Positions 1 through 8,416 are shown, numbered from the stretch's first letter. The stretch: 64,000 nucleotides of DNA from Pseudomonadales bacterium (GCA_022827245.1 JAJDTI010000089.1:21810-85809), one strand, 5' to 3'. A program made the numbers and translations. The notes: generated from the letters alone by a model not told the origin.

Positions 1-52
1 CAAAGCCGCGGCCCGGACGGCGTTTGGCTTTTCGGAGAACGGAGAAGGACGA

Positions 53-379
53 ATGAGGATTCTCGACGACGCGGCCGAAGCCGGCGCGCACGAGTTCGCG
101 GTCGAACTGGAGACCCGCGACGAACCCGACGGCGAGCGGGTGCGTGAGCTGTGGGAGTCCGCCCCGGACGATGTGGCGCATGGCGTTCCCCATGCGCTGG
201 TGCGCTGCGAGGGCGGCAAGGTCCCAACGGCGGACGTGCGCGCGGCCCTCGAGCGGTTCAACGCGATGCCCGAGGACGGCTGGCGCTGGACGGCGGACGC
301 GCTGGCCGCCTACCTGCTGCACGAACTGTGCCGCATCGCGCTGCTCGACTGCCGCGAGCCGTCTTCCAGCGATGCCTGA
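53..379 (+). CDS. hypothetical protein, 108 aa
   Basis: A short acidic protein that I do not recognise. The start at 53 is supported by a purine-rich GGAGAAGGA stretch just upstream. Codons are strongly GC-ended like the core genes of this window, which argues that it is a real gene and not chance. The sequence is soluble in character, with no signal peptide, membrane segment or metal-binding cluster. The C-terminal half (from about residue 60) looks helical, with a Trp-containing stretch (GWRWTADALAAYLLHEL). Downstream lie only mobile-element remnants, so context gives no clue to function. Confidence 0.55.
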   Translation: MRILDDAAEAGAHEFAVELETRDEPDGERVRELWESAPDDVAHGVPHALVRCEGGKVPTADVRAALERFNAMPEDGWRWTADALAAYLLHELCRIALLDCREPSSSDA

Positions 380-605
380 CGATGCGGTCTCGCCGCCCGG
401 AGGGCGGAAGCGCTAGGGATCGTCACCCGCCAGGGCCAAGACCCCGTAGGGGGCTTGGTCGCCGCAGGCGATAGAGCCCGGCCGCCATGGCGGCAGCGCC
501 CATGGAAGCCCGGCGATTGCGGCACGGCCATGGCGTGGTGCAGTCCATCTGCCCTGACAGGAAGGCCGGGAAGGCCACGGCCGGCGCCCGAACGCGAGTG
601 CGGGA
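380..605. other. intergenic stretch before the istB remnant
   Basis: No credible gene was found. Overlapping frames on both strands are open but have no start signal or recognisable product. It contains a short perfect palindrome (GCCGCCATGGCGGC) near 481-494. It may hold eroded mobile-element DNA, because a recognisable IS21 fragment begins immediately after it. Confidence 0.4.
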
Positions 606-803
606 ACCTCTGGTAACAAGGGCTTCGAGGAGTGGGGCGACGTGCTTGGCGACGAGGTGACGGCGGCGGCGCTGATCGATCAGCTGCTGCACCACTGCCA
701 CATCGTCAACATTCGCGGGAACAGCTACCGCATGCGGGAGCACCGGGATTTGCTGCGTACGGCAGGTCCGAACCCGGAAGCCGGGCAGAGTCGGGCTACA
801 TGA
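606..803 (+). pseudogene. IS21-family helper ATPase IstB, C-terminal remnant
   Basis: Reading from 606 gives about 65 codons that match the C-terminal end of IstB, the AAA+ helper of the IS21-family transposase. The landmarks are GNKGFEEWGDVLGDEV, then ALIDQLLHHCHIV, then GNSYRMREH, followed by a short variable tail to the TGA at 801-803. Intact IstB is about 250 residues, so the ATPase core and all of istA are gone. There is no start codon of its own in frame. It is a dead fragment marking an old insertion beside the large ATPase gene. Confidence 0.7.
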
Positions 804-910
804 CCGGTGCCGATTCGCGGCGCGTTGCCAGCCGGCCTCCGGTCGCTACGCCGGACGAACATCTACCGGAGATCGCCTTCAAGCCGCCATCCGATCTCTC
901 GAAAAGTGCG

Positions 911-932
911 CAATTTTCAATAGAAATCGACA
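911..932. repeat. possible right terminal repeat of the IS21-type element
   Basis: About 110 bases after the istB remnant lies an AT-rich block that, read inward from its right edge on the minus strand, begins TGTCGATTTC and continues into TATTGAAAATTG. IS21-family ends start with TG and often carry this kind of ATTTC/GAAAATTG sequence, so it may be the element's surviving right end. Only one copy is visible, so the call rests on position and resemblance. Confidence 0.35.
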
Positions 933-1080
933 TCGGAGCGCGGCCGCAAAGTCACCCGCCGCTGCCAACCCACGGCAGGCCAAGCGTAGATCGCCGGCGA
1001 CTTGGAGATCTTGCTCCTAGAGGACGGATGGGCAGCCAGTGCACGTAGACGTAGGCTCGCTTGATCGATTTGGTTCGACA

Positions 1081-4000
1081 TTAGTTCGGCTCGCCGGACT
1101 GTTGGTCGACTGCATGGCCTACCACAAGATAAAGGTCTTTGTCTCGCGTGCGGAGCCATCCATCTTGTAGTGCTTGCACGGGATCGACAATCACGTCGAA
1201 AATCTCGGGCGCCGCCTGTGTCTGGCGAACTCTGACGATGACGTAAACTCTCTCTCCTCCATCGTCGTGACACTTTTGCGCAAGCCGCCACTCGTTGAAT
1301 GTCATGGGGAAAGGTGCCCGTCCATCGCTCGTCGTCGCCTTCACCTCGATGGAACAGAGCGGCGCGTCATTGCGCCCAGTGAGTCGACCACCGTTGTCGC
1401 GGTAAACAAAATCGCAGCCGTGAACTATCGGCTCTGAGGTTTGTCCTCTGTATCCTGCCCGGTTCTCTGAAACCCAACAGGAAGCGTCGTAGTCTGGAAA
1501 CCCAGCGGCCATGAAGTACTCGTGGACAAACCGCTCACCGAGATAACCGATGAGCTCGTCCTCATCTCGACGCTGAGCGTTTCTCCATCCTCCAGCCCCA
1601 CCGCGTCTCCGAACGCGGGATTCAGGAGCGAGTGGCATACGCTCCCGACAGGCCAATGCGCTTAGGTCGAGGTCTGACTGCACAAACTGACAAAGTTCAT
1701 GCTCAATCTCGCCATCACCGCCCTCGGCCAAGTCCGCATCAATCTCACTCTGTGTCTTTTCGAACCCGAGAATCTGCTTCTTGGGCTGAGTTGGAGTGCC
1801 GGGACCACCGCCTCGGGGCTTGCCCAACTCCGGGAAATCCTTCCAGAGTTCGTGTCGGGGGCGAGGTGCTGCAAACGCGCGTTGCTGCCCTAGCGTTCTC
1901 GTGGTTTGTGGTGCCTTCGAAGCGATCGCTCTCCTCAGAACTCGGAGTGCGGCGAAGGCATTCGCCCACCATCCTTTGGTGTGTCGGAGCACCAAAGCGT
2001 CGTGCTGAAGCTCCGCGATGTCGACCGTCTCTCCAAACTCTGGCGCGAGTGCATTTGCGACGATGAGCACCGACTCAACAGCCTCACCGGCTATTCTGAC
2101 CCTTTCGGACTCTTGGTGGTCCACGACATGGTTGAGTTCCCGTGTCGGTACGCCGCTCAGCCTTAGGTGTTGTACGGATTGGGGCGCACGGTCCGCTTGT
2201 CGGCTCAGTGCTCCGGCCAGTCGCGCCATCGCTGGTTGAGCCACTTCTCCGACCACGGTCGCCGCTCGGCGAAGGGCCTCGACAAGGACCGTTCCGTCCT
2301 TTGCACGGGTCTGTGCAAGGTCCACCTCGCAATCCAGGGATTGGATCTCATCGACGGATCGCTTGACTGCGTGACCTTCCAGACGAACGTATCGTGATGC
2401 GGCAACAGCCACAGCCCCCGCTACCCATCGGGCTGCGTGCTCGAATTCACGTACTGTTTGGCGAAATCGCACCCGTTCGAGTCCAAGCAGTTCCCTCGCT
2501 TCCTGCCACTCAGCGGTAGTAACACCGAGAACTTCCGCAAGCTCCGCCTCTCCCTCGTCGTCTGTTACGAGCTGAGCTTCGTTAATCCGTGCACGTGCAT
2601 CGGCATCGTCTACGCCGAAGAAACGCGCTACGCCAGCCAAAGGCTCACTACTGTCGTCCCACTCAGTCTCGAATTCCAACGCTGTTCCAAGTGGATGCTC
2701 GCGTCGCCATAGCGCGAATGCGACGATGCGGAGGCGCGATCGGCCTCGTTCGATTGACGCACCGATGGCCGTTTGAACCTCGTCCCATTCAGCATCGCCA
2801 ATCCCCCGCTCTCTTAGGAATTCTGCTTGTCGAGCGGTCGACACGACCCCTGCAAACGCCTCGAACGCGTCGCGATGCCCCGGTCCAATGACACGCCAAG
2901 ACTGCCTAACCAAGTCCACGCCCCTGCGACGAGCATCATCTGTATGCACGCCGTCTGAAGCGAAATAAAGGGTCGGACCGGTCGTCGCACGGGGATCGAA
3001 CAACGCTTGGTGAGCGGTTGTGCTAGCAGAGAACCTACCAAATACCACTCTGCAGTTCCGCATGTGCGTCCAGTGATCGCTGAATGCCTGTTTTGCGGGG
3101 TCCATGGGATGCTCCGATCTGCCGTAGGCAATCAGGGCCGCGAATTGCAACGCTATGTCATCCGGATTCGCTCCCAGCGATTGCTCAATCAGTTCAAGCA
3201 GTTGCCCCCCGATGATCGCGACATCTTCAGAAAAACCCAATTCGATGGGTTCCTGGCTCACGCGGCGCATGCAATCAGGCCCAAGCAAGAGTTGCAGACG
3301 GTCAAAGAGTGCTTTAAACCCACTCTTGGCACTAAGCGGGAGTGCGTAGCCGCTGGCGAAAGCGGCGACGTGTGGCGACCTCTGCGGGTCATCGTTTAGA
3401 AAGACCCGATGCCCGCCCTTCAGGTCAACACTTTCGCATCTATCTCCCCTCATCAAGGGTACTGGGCGTTCCAGGAGACACGAAAGATCCGGACGGGAGT
3501 CGTCGCCTCCGTGGTGTTCGCACCGATTCTGCAGCCATTCATAGAGAGTCTGGACTAGCATTTTCGTCGCTTGGTCGGTGGACCCCTCCGTCGAGAGCCG
3601 CTCAGCAACTTGATGGAGTTCTTGGGCAATCCTCTTAACGGGAGCACCGTCAGGCGAGTGCACTCCCAACGCTGCAGTAAGGGTGTGTGAACGGTTGAAC
3701 GTCTCTGGAATCCAAACGAGGAATCTCTCGTCGACAAATCTCCGGCGTCGTTGGTCGCTTTGGAGAATCCAAACTGTATCGGTCGGTCTCGGGCCGTCGC
3801 TCGAGGGTACTACGGTCCAGTGTTCTTTCCTTATGGCCCATATCCACAGCGATGGGAATGTGCGTGAATCGGCATGGTTCTGGCGTTCAACGTTCGTGGT
3901 GAGAAATTGCTCGTACTTCTCTGGCCACCTTAGGACCATCTCCATCACTGCTTCACGAGTATCCGGATGTTCAAGTCCATCGATCCACGACAGTGGACGT

Positions 4001-6672
4001 GCAAAGAAGATCTGCCCACTAGAGGTTTGTGCGGGTCTCTGGCAAAGGCTGTTCAGGTAGTCCTGCCACAACTCCTCTGCTGCGTCGAACGGGCAACGTG
4101 GCGCATGCTCCAACGAGAGGGAGTCGTAAGACAAACTCCGGAAATAGCCCCTCGTGGGACTATCAAGCAGAACTCGCGGATGGGCATGGACACCAATCTC
4201 CTCCATATATCGCCGCCATCCATCGCGGTCTCGCGTCTCGTCGTCTGGTTGGGCAATAGAGCTTACCCAGCTGTCGAATTCATCCCAAGGCGGCAGTCGA
4301 GCGCCAATTCGATGGCCGAAGGCACGTTCGAGCAAGCGCTCGTGGTCGGCATCATTCACCCAACCTGCTCCCAAGTAGATCGTCTCCGCCGACTGCCATA
4401 CCCAAGCGTCCTGACCATTCGTAGTAGGAGCAAGCAGCTGATCATGGTGCACTCGCGACCTTTCTTGCGTTGTCATGCGATCTAACCACTCACCGATACA
4501 GGTCAACAGCTTGATACAGAGAGTGTCTTGCGGATCCTGTTGCACGCGCTCCCTTAAGGCGGGAACGAGCACATCGTTAATGAGTTCAGGCCGGCGTGGA
4601 CGACGAACGAGACCCGCGGTGCCATCAGGACTGAGCTTCCGTGCAAGCTCGGTAAGGTCACGGCGCCCATCGGCGACTCGGACATGGACACATTCTTCAT
4701 CGAGAAGCCGGAGCGATGAGGCGAGGGTCTGGTCAAGATCATCGATGATCTCTTCGTCTTCGTTGTCCTCGCTGGTCGGGTCTTCCTGGATTGACAGACC
4801 GTGAGGTCGGAGGAAGACGCGGTCGTCCGGACAAGCGAGCTTGCCGCCAACTACCGGAAGGACAGCTTGACTTCCCAAGCTGTCGGTCTGAAATCGCGTA
4901 GTGAGCCAATCAAAAAAGGGCTCCCACCACTCCGGACCTTCATCGCGCGAGAGCTGGCATCCTGCCTCGATTAAGGATTTGCCATTCTCGGGTCGGTCAA
5001 CATAAGCCTCGATCGGTACGGTGCAGCACGTGTTGCCGGCGAGGGAGTCGATAATGTCCCGGCCTGCTTGCATTAGCCACGGGTCCGGCAGGCGGAATCC
5101 GAAGGCCTCGAGGCCCGGAACGCGACCGAAGAGAGCTTCGAAGCACGGGCCATCGACATTCTCTGGCAATTGAAGATTTTCGGCAGCGAGGAACTCCCTT
5201 CCCGATCGCGCCAAAACAATGTCTGCTAACGAAAGCGTTTTCTCGGATGCGAAATGGGCTGTGAGCGCGCCCGGCTCGGAAGCAAACCAGAACAGAATTC
5301 CTCGCTTGTCACCGACTCGACCTACCATCTTCACGTACTCGATAGTCTGCCAGAACAAGCGGACGCACTCCTCGAAGATTAGGCTGTTGTACGGTTGACT
5401 GTCGGGTCTCATATCGATATCGGTTCGGGCAACGTTGCCGTGAAACGGGCCATCCAGCCATGCGGGAGTTCCTGTCGCCACTCGGGTCGGAAGTCCAATG
5501 CCCATTCTTCCGGCGACCGGAAATCTCTCTGGCGAGGTAACGCCCGAGGAGCAGCGAGGTAAGGCGACGGAGGCATATGCGGTTCGAATCTCGCGTAGGC
5601 CGATTGGTAGACGGGCCACGGCGCTTTCGATGAGAGCCGTTTCTTCGTCTCGAGAGTTGGCGTCGTCTCCATCGCGACCGAATTGTCTGCGTATTCGCCA
5701 CCAAGCCGCGACGTTGCGGGACATTCGGCCGGTACTGACGACGAGCGCACTGGTGGTGCGAATCGGCGCAATGGTCGCACCGTTGGTAAGCCGGTACGGT
5801 TCTTGGTCCTGGCGACGCGACACGAGCCATGAGCATTCGCGGACCCGGTCGTATATGCGGAGGCGGTTGATGCCTCGGAGAAAAAGTAAGGCGGAGCCAG
5901 AGATTTCGTCTGGCGACACTAGTTCGTCGAGCGCACTTTCGACGACGCTCGATGTATTTGCATCCCCAATCAGCGGAAGGACGACGAGCGTGGTCATGCG
6001 GTCAAGCAACCGTCTCGGGATCGAAAGTGGATCACGGTGCGCGTCAAACTCGGCGTCACCAAGGGCATCGGGAAACTTGAAAGGGGCTGCACGCTTTAAG
6101 CGGTCAAGTAGTCCCGGCCAAATGTCATTCGTCCCAAGTTGTGATCGAAGGCGAGTTCGGAGATCGGGCTCTTTCCTTAAGGCCTCATCAGCGGCGGTTT
6201 CCAGACGTTGCCGAAGTACGCCATCCCGGAACAGGTTGTGATCGATGCGAAACGCCACTCTGCCACGCGCAGCTAGCGTTGTACCCCTCTGGGCAGTAAA
6301 GATCTCCGGGGTGCCGCTGACCTGAAACACGGCCTTGAAACCAACACCCTTGTTGCCAATGGACTCCTCAGCTCTCTTGGGGCTTATGCCGGCGGACGTA
6401 ATCGAGCGGATGCCGGCATCGTCGAATGGCAAGCCTTGGTTCAGGACGTAAACGTGTGTTTCCGTACGGACGACAACGGCGAGGCCGTTGGAGATGCCGG
6501 CCTTTGTCGTTTGGTCTTCGGCGTTCTGCAGTAGCTCAACCAAGAACCGGCCGTGGTAGTCAGCACCGATGTGCTCGGCGAGGTTTGCCACCTCCTCATA
6601 GTCGGTTTCGCCGGTGGCGATCTGCTCAAGGATCGATTTGAGCCGGTGTTGCCACAGTTCTGCGAAGTTCAT
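1081..6672 (-). CDS. very large GHKL (sacsin/Hsp90-like) ATPase with C-terminal DUF3883 nuclease-like domain
   Basis: A protein of 1863 aa. Residues 1 to about 250 form a sacsin/Hsp90-type GHKL ATPase: N-box FLVELLQNAED (43-53) and glycine-rich lid IGNKGVGFKAVF (105-116). The last 170 or so residues look like a DUF3883 (NO VEIN C-terminal) domain; GERFVHEYF, CDFVY and SIEVKATT give a PD-(D/E)XK-like D...ExK arrangement. The roughly 1300 residues between have no domain I recognise. An in-frame TTG at 6915 would add 81 residues, but that stretch does not look coding, while ATG 6672 begins exactly at the family's conserved N-terminus. Base composition is visibly less GC-rich than the core genes, pointing to horizontal transfer. 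ATPases of this type occur in restriction and phage-defence loci; a defence role here is inference. Confidence 0.8.
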   Translation of the reverse strand: MNFAELWQHRLKSILEQIATGETDYEEVANLAEHIGADYHGRFLVELLQNAEDQTTKAGISNGLAVVVRTETHVYVLNQGLPFDDAGIRSITSAGISPKRAEESIGNKGVGFKAVFQVSGTPEIFTAQRGTTLAARGRVAFRIDHNLFRDGVLRQRLETAADEALRKEPDLRTRLRSQLGTNDIWPGLLDRLKRAAPFKFPDALGDAEFDAHRDPLSIPRRLLDRMTTLVVLPLIGDANTSSVVESALDELVSPDEISGSALLFLRGINRLRIYDRVRECSWLVSRRQDQEPYRLTNGATIAPIRTTSALVVSTGRMSRNVAAWWRIRRQFGRDGDDANSRDEETALIESAVARLPIGLREIRTAYASVALPRCSSGVTSPERFPVAGRMGIGLPTRVATGTPAWLDGPFHGNVARTDIDMRPDSQPYNSLIFEECVRLFWQTIEYVKMVGRVGDKRGILFWFASEPGALTAHFASEKTLSLADIVLARSGREFLAAENLQLPENVDGPCFEALFGRVPGLEAFGFRLPDPWLMQAGRDIIDSLAGNTCCTVPIEAYVDRPENGKSLIEAGCQLSRDEGPEWWEPFFDWLTTRFQTDSLGSQAVLPVVGGKLACPDDRVFLRPHGLSIQEDPTSEDNEDEEIIDDLDQTLASSLRLLDEECVHVRVADGRRDLTELARKLSPDGTAGLVRRPRRPELINDVLVPALRERVQQDPQDTLCIKLLTCIGEWLDRMTTQERSRVHHDQLLAPTTNGQDAWVWQSAETIYLGAGWVNDADHERLLERAFGHRIGARLPPWDEFDSWVSSIAQPDDETRDRDGWRRYMEEIGVHAHPRVLLDSPTRGYFRSLSYDSLSLEHAPRCPFDAAEELWQDYLNSLCQRPAQTSSGQIFFARPLSWIDGLEHPDTREAVMEMVLRWPEKYEQFLTTNVERQNHADSRTFPSLWIWAIRKEHWTVVPSSDGPRPTDTVWILQSDQRRRRFVDERFLVWIPETFNRSHTLTAALGVHSPDGAPVKRIAQELHQVAERLSTEGSTDQATKMLVQTLYEWLQNRCEHHGGDDSRPDLSCLLERPVPLMRGDRCESVDLKGGHRVFLNDDPQRSPHVAAFASGYALPLSAKSGFKALFDRLQLLLGPDCMRRVSQEPIELGFSEDVAIIGGQLLELIEQSLGANPDDIALQFAALIAYGRSEHPMDPAKQAFSDHWTHMRNCRVVFGRFSASTTAHQALFDPRATTGPTLYFASDGVHTDDARRRGVDLVRQSWRVIGPGHRDAFEAFAGVVSTARQAEFLRERGIGDAEWDEVQTAIGASIERGRSRLRIVAFALWRREHPLGTALEFETEWDDSSEPLAGVARFFGVDDADARARINEAQLVTDDEGEAELAEVLGVTTAEWQEARELLGLERVRFRQTVREFEHAARWVAGAVAVAASRYVRLEGHAVKRSVDEIQSLDCEVDLAQTRAKDGTVLVEALRRAATVVGEVAQPAMARLAGALSRQADRAPQSVQHLRLSGVPTRELNHVVDHQESERVRIAGEAVESVLIVANALAPEFGETVDIAELQHDALVLRHTKGWWANAFAALRVLRRAIASKAPQTTRTLGQQRAFAAPRPRHELWKDFPELGKPRGGGPGTPTQPKKQILGFEKTQSEIDADLAEGGDGEIEHELCQFVQSDLDLSALACRERMPLAPESRVRRRGGAGGWRNAQRRDEDELIGYLGERFVHEYFMAAGFPDYDASCWVSENRAGYRGQTSEPIVHGCDFVYRDNGGRLTGRNDAPLCSIEVKATTSDGRAPFPMTFNEWRLAQKCHDDGGERVYVIVRVRQTQAAPEIFDVIVDPVQALQDGWLRTRDKDLYLVVGHAVDQQSGEPN

Positions 6673-7155
6673 GGCCTGCCTCGATGTCCTGACATGTAGG
6701 CTCGTGCGGTGGAATGCATGCCCGACACCGTTGGCAGTCTCGCACATTTCGGTCTGGCCAATCAGTCTGTCGAGCCGAGCTAGTAGCAAGTGATGTTGGC
6801 AGGCGACCTGGTACGACGGAACTAGGCGGTCTGCTCGGTAACTGGAGTCGCTGGCGATGCGTGCGCACCGGTTCTTCGGGCGGCGCGGCGTCTGAATCCG
6901 GAGTTCCTCGGCCAACTGGGACTGGCCTGCGTGACGGATCGGGCAGGAGTGGTGTCACGCGACAGAACCGGACTGTGGCCCATGTGCCGTAACTCAGGTG
7001 CTTGTGCCACCGGCGGCGCGGGCAATGCGGGAACTTTGTTCACGGCAGGATTCGGTGCGCCGGGGCGTATTGTGACCACCCGTCTTGCGCCTACGACGGG
7101 CCGCTGTCAGGCTAGCCTCCGCCCGCGCCGCCACCACGGGAGGTGACAGAAAAGT
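6673..7155. other. 483-base intergenic region, no gene identified
   Basis: It separates the large ATPase gene from the brnA-like remnant. Reading frames extend into it from both sides but have no plausible starts. A brnT toxin, which normally precedes brnA, was looked for and is not present. It presumably holds the minus-strand promoter of the ATPase gene, but no clear hexamer pair was found. Confidence 0.4.
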
Positions 7156-7314
7156 ATGCGAAAGGAATATGGCCTGAAGGGGACGGTCCGCGGCAAGGCG
7201 GTCGAACATCCCAACAAGACCCGAATCACGATTCTCCTCGACAGCGACATAGTCGCCGCATTCCGCGCCCGCGCCGAGAACACCGGGCGCGGCTACCAGA
7301 CCGCCATCAATTAG
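7156..7314 (+). pseudogene. BrnA-like (DUF4415) antitoxin interrupted by an in-frame TAG
   Basis: From ATG 7156, preceded by a GGAGGTGACAG ribosome-binding region, the frame encodes a BrnA/DUF4415-type ribbon-helix-helix antitoxin: KTRITILLDSDIVAAFRARA, then GRGYQTAIN. A TAG at 7312-7314 stops it after 52 residues. The same frame then continues with ALREHL, exactly what follows in the family, where an acidic residue usually sits at the stop position. One GAG-to-TAG change would explain it. The continuing frame runs without another stop into the next small gene. No BrnT toxin is present. Confidence 0.7.
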
Positions 7315-7425
7315 GCGCTCCGCGAGCATCTGGCGAACGAACCGGAGGCGACGCTTCGGGAGGTTGATGGGCCGGGAGTTCCGGAAACAGCGACGCCATC
7401 CCTAGGCGGTCAGGGCGGCGAATAC

Positions 7426-7638
7426 GTGGTCTGCGTCGACAACGCCGACCATCCCGCCTCCCTCGAGCTTCACAAGATCTACTGTTCGCTCCCGGACGAC
7501 GAAGCCGCGGCGTCGGGGGGTATCCGGGTCGTTGACGAGAGCGGCGATGACTACGTCTTCGCGACGGGAGCCTTCGTTCCGATCCAGTTGCCGGAGCGGG
7601 TCCGTGCTTCGCTGCGGGGAGACGCTTCGTCGTCGTGA
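7426..7638 (+). CDS. small conserved-looking protein, about 70 aa
   Basis: It resembles a family of short bacterial proteins of unknown function with the pattern VCVDN..HPASLELHKIY, then LPDDEAA, then IRVVDESGDDYVF and a closing FVPIQLPE. The proposed start is GTG 7426 (VVCVDN). It is in the same frame as the interrupted brnA-like gene upstream, so if the TAG at 7312 were absent the two would be one open frame. That suggests either an accidental joining or a second gene that lost its own start. No strong ribosome-binding site is seen just before 7426. Confidence 0.5.
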   Translation: MVCVDNADHPASLELHKIYCSLPDDEAAASGGIRVVDESGDDYVFATGAFVPIQLPERVRASLRGDASSS

Positions 7639-7690
7639 CGCTGGCAGACCCTGTCCGCGCGGAGTTTCAGTTCCCTCAGGCCCATTGATG

Positions 7691-7726
7691 CGGCAGACAT
7701 GCGCCTCAGGGTGCGAGATAATGCCG
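7691..7726 (+). repeat. upstream copy of a 36-bp direct repeat containing a promoter
   Basis: It matches 8458-8493 at 34 of 36 positions (differences at 7710 and 7724). The repeat carries a sigma-70-like pair CAGACA (7694-7699) and GATAAT (7717-7722) with a 17-base spacer, identical to the pair placed before the cytochrome gene. No gene follows this copy on the plus strand, so it looks like an orphan duplicate left by a rearrangement of 767 bases. Confidence 0.7.
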
Positions 7727-7831
7727 AACGCAAGCAGCAGGGTGCTGGGCCGTCACGGGCAGGGGCAGTGGGGCTGTACGCAGCGTTCGGCGATGCCAAC
7801 ACCCGATGCCAGTCCCAATCAATGGTGGGCA

Positions 7832-7858
7832 AAAGCGTTGGGAAAAGACCAACGCTTT
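7832..7858. repeat. perfect hairpin, 10-bp stem, 7-base loop
   Basis: AAAGCGTTGG pairs perfectly with CCAACGCTTT around the loop GAAAAGA. It sits about 40 bases before the tRNA-like sequence at 7895-7921 in an unusually AT-rich stretch. It could be a terminator (weak A/T tracts on both sides) or part of an integrase-binding arm. Confidence 0.5.
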
Positions 7859-7894
7859 AGAGGATAAGCCTTTACATAACAGATAGTTACGAGG

Positions 7895-7921
7895 CTGTTT
7901 CGATTCCACCCCTGGCCACCA
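7895..7921 (+). other. tRNA 3'-end-like sequence, candidate attachment site
   Basis: The sequence TTCGATTCC (7899-7907) is a canonical T-loop pattern, and 14 bases later it ends in CCA, the spacing of a tRNA 3' end. The 5' half of the T stem pairs poorly (GCTGT against CCACC), and no D-arm or anticodon arm precedes it, so it is not a functional tRNA. An AT-rich arm lies on its left. This is the form of the distal att copy left by an element integrated into a tRNA gene, which would place the element on the low-coordinate side. Confidence 0.4.
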
Positions 7922-8089
7922 CTTTGGGTCATCGGCGAGCTTCTGAACGTCGTCAGGCGAAGAAACCCCGAGCAGGGCGTCGTGGGCCTCTCGGCGACCA
8001 CAGCGCATCGATTTGCGGCGTGCGAAGGTTCCTCATCGTCGAGAAGGCCGCCGGCGTCAGCCGAGCAGTCCTCCTCGACCGGCGATTGA

Positions 8090-8350
8090 TCAGGCGACGG
8101 CGCGCCGACGTGCCTTGGCCAGGTCGTGACTCGCCTGCATCCGCATCCAGTGCTCCGCGTCGGACCAGCCGAGGGACTCGAGCCTGAGAGCCGTGGCAGC
8201 GGTGATGCCGGCGTGGCCATGGAGGATGCGCGACAGGAAGGCACGGGTTACGCCCAGGCGTTCGGCCGCGTGGGTGACCGTCCAGCCTTCGGCCTCGATG
8301 GCGCTCGCGACGATGCGACCGGGGTGGGCGGGGTTTTTCATCGTTCTCAT
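8090..8350 (-). CDS. higA: HigA-type antitoxin, XRE family, 86 aa
   Basis: A DNA-binding antitoxin of the HigBA type II family. The N-terminus MKNPAHPGRI, then the helix-turn-helix WTVTHAAERLGVTRAFLSRIL with HAGITAATALRLE, and the end WMRMQASHDLAKAR are all typical of HigA. Alternative start: the internal Met at 8341, giving MKNPAHPG. The companion toxin HigB should lie immediately upstream, but only its first codons remain there (8343-8384). Autoregulation is likely through the palindrome at 8398-8416. It is divergent from the cytochrome gene and was probably retained after toxin loss. Confidence 0.85.
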   Translation of the reverse strand: MRTMKNPAHPGRIVASAIEAEGWTVTHAAERLGVTRAFLSRILHGHAGITAATALRLESLGWSDAEHWMRMQASHDLAKARRRAVA

Positions 8351-8384
8351 GGAAGGCCTTCAAGGCCTTGTGTCGGATATTCAT
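8343..8384 (-). pseudogene. N-terminal remnant of the HigB toxin
   Basis: From ATG 8384 on the minus strand the frame reads MNIRHKALKAFHEN and then runs out of register into higA. HigB proteins begin with a pattern such as FRHKGLKAFYE, so this looks like the first dozen codons of higB joined directly to the higA start, with about 80 codons deleted. It is too short for certainty, but its position and orientation are exactly those of higB. Confidence 0.5.
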
Positions 8385-8397
8385 GGGCCTTCGTGGC

Positions 8398-8416
8398 GTG
8401 TACTCTCAGTATACAC
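8398..8416. promoter_or_regulatory. imperfect palindrome, likely HigA operator
   Basis: GTGTACTCTCAGTATACAC has GTGTA/TACAC outer half-sites (14 of 19 positions symmetric). It lies just upstream of the higB remnant start on the minus strand, where HigA proteins bind their own promoter. It is also only about 45 bases upstream of the plus-strand cytochrome promoter, so binding could touch that gene too. Confidence 0.5.

Larger units (their letters stand above)
7639..8089. other. 451-base accessory spacer with promoter copy, hairpin and tRNA-like end
   Basis: No convincing gene. It holds a 36-base near-duplicate of the downstream cytochrome promoter region (7691-7726), a perfect 10-bp stem hairpin (7832-7858) and an AT-rich arm leading to a tRNA-3'-end-like sequence (7895-7921), each listed separately. 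Minus-strand frames from 8008 to 7706 are open but encode nothing recognised. Confidence 0.5.

Noticed and set aside
6673..6915. Longer start (TTG 6915) for the large GHKL ATPase
   Set aside because: The extra 81 residues are not family-like, and the conserved N-terminus begins at ATG 6672.
7640..7921. Complete tRNA gene ending at 7921
   Set aside because: No acceptor 5' strand, D-arm or anticodon arm was found upstream, and the T stem has mismatches. Only a 3'-end-like piece is supported.
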